A stretch of 64,000 bases of DNA from Vagococcus lutrae (lineage in GTDB: Bacteria > Bacillota > Bacilli > Lactobacillales > Vagococcaceae). Numbering within the stretch: the stretch's first letter is position 1; the number at the start of each line of letters is the position of its first letter. The notes beneath the pieces were generated by a model. That model was not told the origin of the DNA. It did no database searches and worked only from the letters and a program-made list of their open reading frames with translations. This document shows, in pieces, positions 59,043 to 64,000 of the stretch. Location: NCBI RefSeq assembly GCF_003987555.1, contig NZ_NGJW01000001.1, positions 1 to 64,000 on the forward strand. The letters are read 5' to 3'. The position numbers were made by a program, and so were the translations under genes.

Positions 59043-60179
59043 TTATCGCTCATCCTTTTCATTCGTCAAGGTTTCTGAAGTCTTTCTCATTTCATGATTC
59101 ATTAATAACAATAATATTGTATCTTCTTCAAAATCTATGCCAACAAACGCTTTTTCTGAACGGTTAATCGGTAATAAATGGAGTAAGTCACTATACCAGT
59201 TCATGACCATATAGGGAATGTCATGAGTCGGGCTATACAAGACACCTGTTGTTTCTTCTAATGACTCTTTTTTAAATAACTGTTGTAACTCTTCTTTTTT
59301 TAAATAAAAGGCATGGTCATACGTATCAAACTGTTGGGCTATTTGTTTATCTTCTAGCCGTGAATCTTCTAGGTAGGCTTCTGGTCGCTCAATAAACTCT
59401 TTTAACAACCGTTCCGCAACCTCATCTGCTTCTTGCACGCGGCTTAATGGTGCCAGATTTAAACGACTGCGAACAATATTAATAATCGCTAAAAGTTGTT
59501 GTCGATTTTGCTCGTCCGATTCAGGTGTACTTGTTTGCTCGGCTGGACGAATTACTAAATTCCCTTCTAATAGTTGATATGGTTGAAGTTCTAAAAGCAT
59601 TTGTTGCGATAAGTAACGCAAGCCTACGACTTCTCCTGTTTCTTTACTCATATGTAGAATAACAAAAACATTATTATCAAATGCCATTAGAGGTTGATAA
59701 TTCATATCTTTTTCACTGAGTTCCATAACGTAAGTTTGATTATTAAAAACAAAACTAAAATTAGAATAAATCGTAGAAATTTCAGATACTTCATTTAAAG
59801 ATTGCCCGACTTCAAACGGAGCTAGCCCTAATTCATCTCCTAAAACAAAAATCGATTCCACTTGATTATTTCTCACATAAACTTGAAAATAATCACGATG
59901 CGTTTCACCATAAAACCACCACTGGTCTGTATCGTTTTGACGGTGCATTGTTTTCGGTTCGCCGTACTGCTTAATCAGTTCCTGTGTTGAAACCCCTATA
60001 TAATTAGCCATTCCCGATGCAGGTAGCTTTCCTTGCACGAACTTTTGATGAGACTGAACAACCGGAGTCGTCGGTCGTTCAGTTTTATCCTTTATTTCAC
60101 TTTGAAAAACAATCGGCTTTGTATAAGCAACGATTACCAACAAGAGTAAGACGAGTAAAAAATGCGTTAAACGCTTCAT
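59043..60179 (-). CDS. CAP-associated/CAP (SCP) domain protein
   Basis: A 378-residue exported or membrane-anchored protein. An N-terminal signal segment (about 4-22) has no lipobox. The middle (about 58-190) is the CAP-associated domain with ELIKQYGEPKTMHRQNDTDQWWFYG, and the C-terminal part (about 225-360) resembles the CAP/SCP fold with LLAIINIVRSRLNLAPLSRVQEADEVAERL and HDIPYMVMNWYSD. It resembles YlbC, found at the same place in Bacillus. The usual CAP histidines are only partly visible, so activity is open. Confidence 0.8.
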   Translation of the reverse strand: MKRLTHFLLVLLLLVIVAYTKPIVFQSEIKDKTERPTTPVVQSHQKFVQGKLPASGMANYIGVSTQELIKQYGEPKTMHRQNDTDQWWFYGETHRDYFQVYVRNNQVESIFVLGDELGLAPFEVGQSLNEVSEISTIYSNFSFVFNNQTYVMELSEKDMNYQPLMAFDNNVFVILHMSKETGEVVGLRYLSQQMLLELQPYQLLEGNLVIRPAEQTSTPESDEQNRQQLLAIINIVRSRLNLAPLSRVQEADEVAERLLKEFIERPEAYLEDSRLEDKQIAQQFDTYDHAFYLKKEELQQLFKKESLEETTGVLYSPTHDIPYMVMNWYSDLLHLLPINRSEKAFVGIDFEEDTILLLLMNHEMRKTSETLTNEKDER

Positions 60180-60192
60180 ATCATCTCTCCTC

Positions 60193-63100
60193 TTATTTTT
60201 CCGCTAATTCTAATAATAAATCACCAGACTGAATCGGTTCGCCATCTTTCACATGCAACGCTGTCACCACTCCGTCAAACGCCGCTTGAATAGCTGTTTC
60301 CATTTTCATCGCTTCTGTCACTAATAATGTGTCTCCACGTTTGACACGGTCACCTACTGCTACGCAGACATTTAACACCGAACCAGACATCGTCGCGCCA
60401 ATATGTTCTTTTTTCGTCGGCTCTGCCTTTTGTTTTAATACGACTTGTGATTTCACTTGAGCATCTTTCACATGCAATTCTCGACGCTGTCCATTAAAAG
60501 TAAAGTACAACGTGCGTACACCTTCAATATTAGGTTCACCAATTTGATCCAATCGAATATTTAACAATTTTCCTGCTTCTAGTTCTACTCGAACCGTTTC
60601 ATCTTTTCGCATACCGTAAAAGAAAGTCGGCGTGTCTAAAACTGTCACGTCACCAAATCGTTGATGACTAGCACGGTAATCTAAAAACACTTGCGGGTAC
60701 ATAATATAACTTAAGACCTCTTCTTCAGATGGTTGATAACCAATTTGCTCAGCTAAATAATCAGCAGTTTCTTTGAAACGAATTGGTTCAGCCAAGCTAC
60801 CCGGTCGCACATTAAACGACTGTTCTCCTTTGAGAATAATCTGTTGCAGTTCTTTAGGGAATCCACCGACAGGCTGTCCTAAATCACCACGGAAAAAGCT
60901 CACTACTGATTCTGGGAAGCTTATCGTGTCGCCACGTTCGTATAAATCGGCTTCAGTCAATTCATTTTGAACCATGAAAAGGGCCATATCTCCTACAACT
61001 TTAGAAGAAGGTGTAACTTTTACAATATCACCGAACAAATTATTAACAAGCGTGTAAGTTTCTTTAATCTCTTCCCATTTGTCCGCTAAGCCGACTGCTT
61101 TGGCTTGTTGTTGTAAGTTGGAATACTGTCCACCAGGCATTTCATGTGTGTAAACTTCTGTCTGTGGCGCACTAATCCCATTTTCAAACGGTGCATAGTA
61201 GCGACGTACGTCCTCCCAATAATGATTGATTTTTTGGACGTTATCAATTTGTAAGTCCGGCGTGCGTTCACCTGCTTGTAGCGCATAGTATAAACTACTC
61301 ATGCTAGGTTGACTCGTGGAGCTACTCATCGCACTTGTCGCAACGTCGACAATATCGACTCCTGCTTTCGTGGCCGCTGAGTAAGTAATAATGCCGTTGC
61401 CACTTGTATCATGCGTATGCAAGTGTATAGGTAAGTCCGTCGCCGCTTTTAGCTCGCTAATTAAACGATATGCTGCTTGCGGTTTTAATAAACCAGCCAT
61501 GTCTTTAATTCCAATGATATGAGCTCCCATTTTTTCAAGTTCTTTAGCCATATCAACATAATACTGAACGTTGTACTTCGGACGCGTTTCATCAAGAATA
61601 TCTCCTGTATAACAAATAGCTGCTTCCGCTATTTTCCCTGTATCGCGAACTACTTCGATACTTTTTTCCATTTGTGGCAGCCAGTTTAAACTATCGAAAA
61701 CACGGAAAACATCAATACCTTTTTTAGCTGATTGACGGATAAATGCTTCAATCGCATTATCTGGATAGTTTTGATAGCCAACACCATTAGCGCCTCTTAA
61801 CAACATTTGTAACAGTGTATTTGGCATTGCGTTACGGATTTTTTCTAAACGTTCCCAAGGATCTTCATTTAAGAATCGGTATGAAACGTCAAAGGTCGCG
61901 CCTCCCCAAACTTCACTTGAAAACAGTTGAGGGATAGCGGCTTCAGTCGCAGCTGCAATCCGAACTAAATCTTTTGTACGCACGCGAGTGGCTAATAAAC
62001 TTTGATGAGCATCGCGCATGGTCGTGTCAGTTAATAAAACACTGTCTTGTTCTTTAATCCAACTGACTACACCTGCCGCGTTTTGTTCGTCTAAAACTTG
62101 TTTAGCTGTTGTAAATTCTGGCAATCTTTCAATCTTTTTAGGCATCCTTGGTTTTTCAAAATATGGTTTTTCTGTTTTCGTTATTCCTGGAAAACCGTTG
62201 ACTGTCACATCCCCGATATACTGAAGGAGCTTATTCCCTCTATCTCGCAGACCTGGGAAAGTAAACAGCTCTGGCGTTTGATCGATGAAGGTAGTCGTAG
62301 CGTGTCCACTTTGAAAAGCCGGATGATTAATGACATTAAATAGAAACGGAATATTCGTTTTAACACCACGAATTCGAAACTCTTTTAACGCGCGATTCAT
62401 TTTTTGAATAGTGTTTTCAAATGTCGGGCCATGCGTACAGACCTTCACTAATAAAGAATCAAAGTAAGGTGTCACCAGTGCACCAGCATAAGCATTCCCA
62501 ACATCCAAACGGATACCTAAACCACCAGGTGAACGGTAAGTATGTATCGTTCCTGTATCTGGCAAAAAGTTATTGGCTGGGTCTTCTGTCGTAATACGAC
62601 ATTGAATCGCAGCTCCTCTAAGCTGAATCGCTTCTTGCTTAGGAATATGAATCTCTTCATGTAAATCTTTTCCCTGAGCAATCTGTATTTGAGTCGTCAC
62701 AATATCAATATCGGTAACTAATTCCGTAATCGTGTGTTCCACTTGAACGCGTGGATTTACTTCAATAAAATAAAAAGCGTCACCTGACACTAAAAACTCG
62801 ACGGTACCGGCATTAATGTACCCAACATGTTTCATCAATTTTACGGCACTTTGACAAATCTCTTCACGTTTCTCCTCAGTTAGCGAAACAGATGGGGCAA
62901 CTTCAACCACTTTTTGATGACGGCGTTGGACAGAGCAATCACGTTCAAATAAATGAACAATATTACCATGAGTATCCCCTAAAATCTGTACTTCTATATG
63001 GAGTGGATTCTCAATGTATTTTTCAACATACACCTCATCGCTACCAAATGCGGCTTTCGCTTCACTTTTAGCGCGTGAATACCCTTCTCTAGCTTCTTGC

Positions 63101-63621
63101 TCATTACGTGCTACACGCATGCCACGTCCCCCACCACCAAGAGCGGCTTTTATCATGATTGGGTAGCCATGTTCTGCACCAAATTGAACGACTTCTTCTA
63201 CATCTAAAACAGGTCCCTCAGACCCAGGTATAGAGGCGACTCCTGCTTTTAAAGCAGCCGTCTTCGCCTTAATTTTATCTCCAAAAATATCTAAATGATG
63301 AATTGAAGGTCCGACAAACGTAATCCCTTCTTCCTGACATCGTTTAGCAAATGTGATATTTTCCGATAAGAAACCATAGCCGGGATGAATCGCATCTGCC
63401 CCAGCTTGTTTCGCTACTCGAATAATGTCTTCAATGTCTAAATACGCATCGATAGGTTTCTTTCCTTTACCAACGAGATACGCTTCATCTGCTTTAAAAC
63501 GATGAATCGAATTTTCATCTTCTGCCGCATAAATACCAACAGTTGGAATATTTAACTCCGTACACGCACGAAAGACTCGAATTGCAATCTCTCCACGATT
63601 AGCCACTAACATTTTCTTCAT
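60193..63621 (-). CDS. pycA: Pyruvate carboxylase
   Basis: A 1142-residue single-chain enzyme. Order: biotin carboxylase (about 1-455; ALGGGGRGMRVA and QVEHTITELV), carboxyltransferase (about 535-835; TTMRDAHQSLLATRVRT and the metal-binding HLHTHDTSGN) and a C-terminal biotin carrier with EAMKMETA (biotin Lys1106). It makes oxaloacetate from pyruvate and bicarbonate with ATP, feeding aspartate synthesis. It follows ftsW by 22 bases and precedes the CAP-domain gene. Confidence 0.97.
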   Translation of the reverse strand: MKKMLVANRGEIAIRVFRACTELNIPTVGIYAAEDENSIHRFKADEAYLVGKGKKPIDAYLDIEDIIRVAKQAGADAIHPGYGFLSENITFAKRCQEEGITFVGPSIHHLDIFGDKIKAKTAALKAGVASIPGSEGPVLDVEEVVQFGAEHGYPIMIKAALGGGGRGMRVARNEQEAREGYSRAKSEAKAAFGSDEVYVEKYIENPLHIEVQILGDTHGNIVHLFERDCSVQRRHQKVVEVAPSVSLTEEKREEICQSAVKLMKHVGYINAGTVEFLVSGDAFYFIEVNPRVQVEHTITELVTDIDIVTTQIQIAQGKDLHEEIHIPKQEAIQLRGAAIQCRITTEDPANNFLPDTGTIHTYRSPGGLGIRLDVGNAYAGALVTPYFDSLLVKVCTHGPTFENTIQKMNRALKEFRIRGVKTNIPFLFNVINHPAFQSGHATTTFIDQTPELFTFPGLRDRGNKLLQYIGDVTVNGFPGITKTEKPYFEKPRMPKKIERLPEFTTAKQVLDEQNAAGVVSWIKEQDSVLLTDTTMRDAHQSLLATRVRTKDLVRIAAATEAAIPQLFSSEVWGGATFDVSYRFLNEDPWERLEKIRNAMPNTLLQMLLRGANGVGYQNYPDNAIEAFIRQSAKKGIDVFRVFDSLNWLPQMEKSIEVVRDTGKIAEAAICYTGDILDETRPKYNVQYYVDMAKELEKMGAHIIGIKDMAGLLKPQAAYRLISELKAATDLPIHLHTHDTSGNGIITYSAATKAGVDIVDVATSAMSSSTSQPSMSSLYYALQAGERTPDLQIDNVQKINHYWEDVRRYYAPFENGISAPQTEVYTHEMPGGQYSNLQQQAKAVGLADKWEEIKETYTLVNNLFGDIVKVTPSSKVVGDMALFMVQNELTEADLYERGDTISFPESVVSFFRGDLGQPVGGFPKELQQIILKGEQSFNVRPGSLAEPIRFKETADYLAEQIGYQPSEEEVLSYIMYPQVFLDYRASHQRFGDVTVLDTPTFFYGMRKDETVRVELEAGKLLNIRLDQIGEPNIEGVRTLYFTFNGQRRELHVKDAQVKSQVVLKQKAEPTKKEHIGATMSGSVLNVCVAVGDRVKRGDTLLVTEAMKMETAIQAAFDGVVTALHVKDGEPIQSGDLLLELAEK

Positions 63622-63643
63622 TATTCGCTCACCTCTCTAATTA

Positions 63644-64000
63644 CTAACGGTGCATTGGCACCACTACTTGTTCTTGACGCTCTCGACGTTGCTTTAATTC
63701 ATCTGCTCGAATATTTAAAACAAAGCCGATACCGATTGAAAGTGTTAATAAACTGGATCCTCCTTGACTCACAAAAGGAAACGTCACACCCGTCAACGGA
63801 ATAATCCCTGTGATACCTCCAACGTTAACAAAAGTTTGAATTAACAATAAACCCGCGAATCCTATGCAGATTAAAGAATTAAAAGTATCGTTAGATTTTA
63901 TCCCAATCATCATGATACGCAAAATCAAAAAGAGTAAGACTAATAAAATAAAAATCGCTGCTATCACGCCTAACTCTTCCACAACGATAGAAAAAATAAA
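63644..64000 (-). CDS. ftsW: FtsW/RodA/SpoVE family glycosyltransferase, C-terminal part (partial)
   Basis: The frame is open to the window's right edge; only the last 119 residues are seen. FIFSIVVEELGVIAA and NVGGITGIIPLTGVTFPFVSQGGSSLL are the SEDS marks of the last outer loop and helix, which include the conserved Pro-Ser/Gln-Gly-Gly-Ser run. A basic tail (RADELKQRRERQEQVVV) ends it. The position directly before pycA fits FtsW in this group more than RodA. It polymerises glycan strands at the septum with a class B PBP. Confidence 0.85.
   Translation of the reverse strand, partial: FIFSIVVEELGVIAAIFILLVLLFLILRIMMIGIKSNDTFNSLICIGFAGLLLIQTFVNVGGITGIIPLTGVTFPFVSQGGSSLLTLSIGIGFVLNIRADELKQRRERQEQVVVPMHR

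Noticed and set aside
61086-61286. Minus-strand 66-residue ORF inside pycA
   Set aside because: Lies within the biotin carboxylase/carboxyltransferase coding sequence in another frame, with no ribosome site.

Overview
The window looks like chromosome from a low-GC Gram-positive bacterium of the order Lactobacillales, most likely family Enterococcaceae. This rests on gene content: an IreB phosphoprotein with both Thr4 and Thr7, a Lit-type lipoprotein transacylase beside YutF and YutD, the EcsAB, PrsA, YhaM, YheA, MutS2 and SepM housekeeping set, an Opp peptide transporter, QueT, YlbF/YlbG and pyruvate carboxylase. A Vagococcus-like genome would fit, but the species cannot be fixed from the sequence alone. 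I see no transposase, prophage, CRISPR array or tRNA gene. Most genes lie on the minus strand.

Layout: 1-450 is the leader and triple promoter array of an rRNA operon that runs leftward out of the window. 0.45-9.5 kb holds housekeeping and envelope genes (CvfD, cyclophilin, type 2 ferredoxin-NADP reductase, PgpA, Lit-YutF-YutD-YunD, a tyrosine phosphatase, CorA). 9.6-15.3 kb is an oppBCDFA operon. 15.4-17.5 kb has a DUF3899 protein, an autoregulated TetR with a DUF2871 membrane protein, and Dps. 17.6-22.6 kb holds trxA, the zapA-cvpA-mutS2 cluster and rnhC. 22.6-26.3 kb is accessory: a YxeA protein, a LexA-box-controlled YolD/Y-family polymerase pair, and an orphan type I specificity subunit. 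26.3-30.5 kb carries yrzB-ruvX-ireB, ytpR, usp, ytpP and pepA. 30.5-45.3 kb is core metabolism and secretion (trmB, ytmP-like kinase, ecsAB, hit, prsA, yhaM, pbp, rluD, a phosphohexomutase, argR/argS, queT under a probable preQ1 riboswitch).

45.4-52.6 kb forms a sulfur module: a three-gene sulfonate-type ABC importer, a CoA-disulfide reductase fused to rhodanese, a YeeE/YedE sulfur transporter and a divergent LysR regulator with two clear operator copies. A 49-residue small ORF with its own promoter and terminator sits at its left edge. 52.6-64 kb contains a lipid kinase, recD2, sepM-coaD-rsmD, ylbG-ylbF, a CAP-domain protein, pycA and the C-terminus of FtsW/RodA.

The points most worth a second look are the orphan HsdS with internal repeats, the sulfur module with its promoter placed upstream of a terminator hairpin, the small ORF, the hairpin between the Shine-Dalgarno and the start codon of pepA, and the nested-operator TetR promoter driving a histidine-rich membrane protein.
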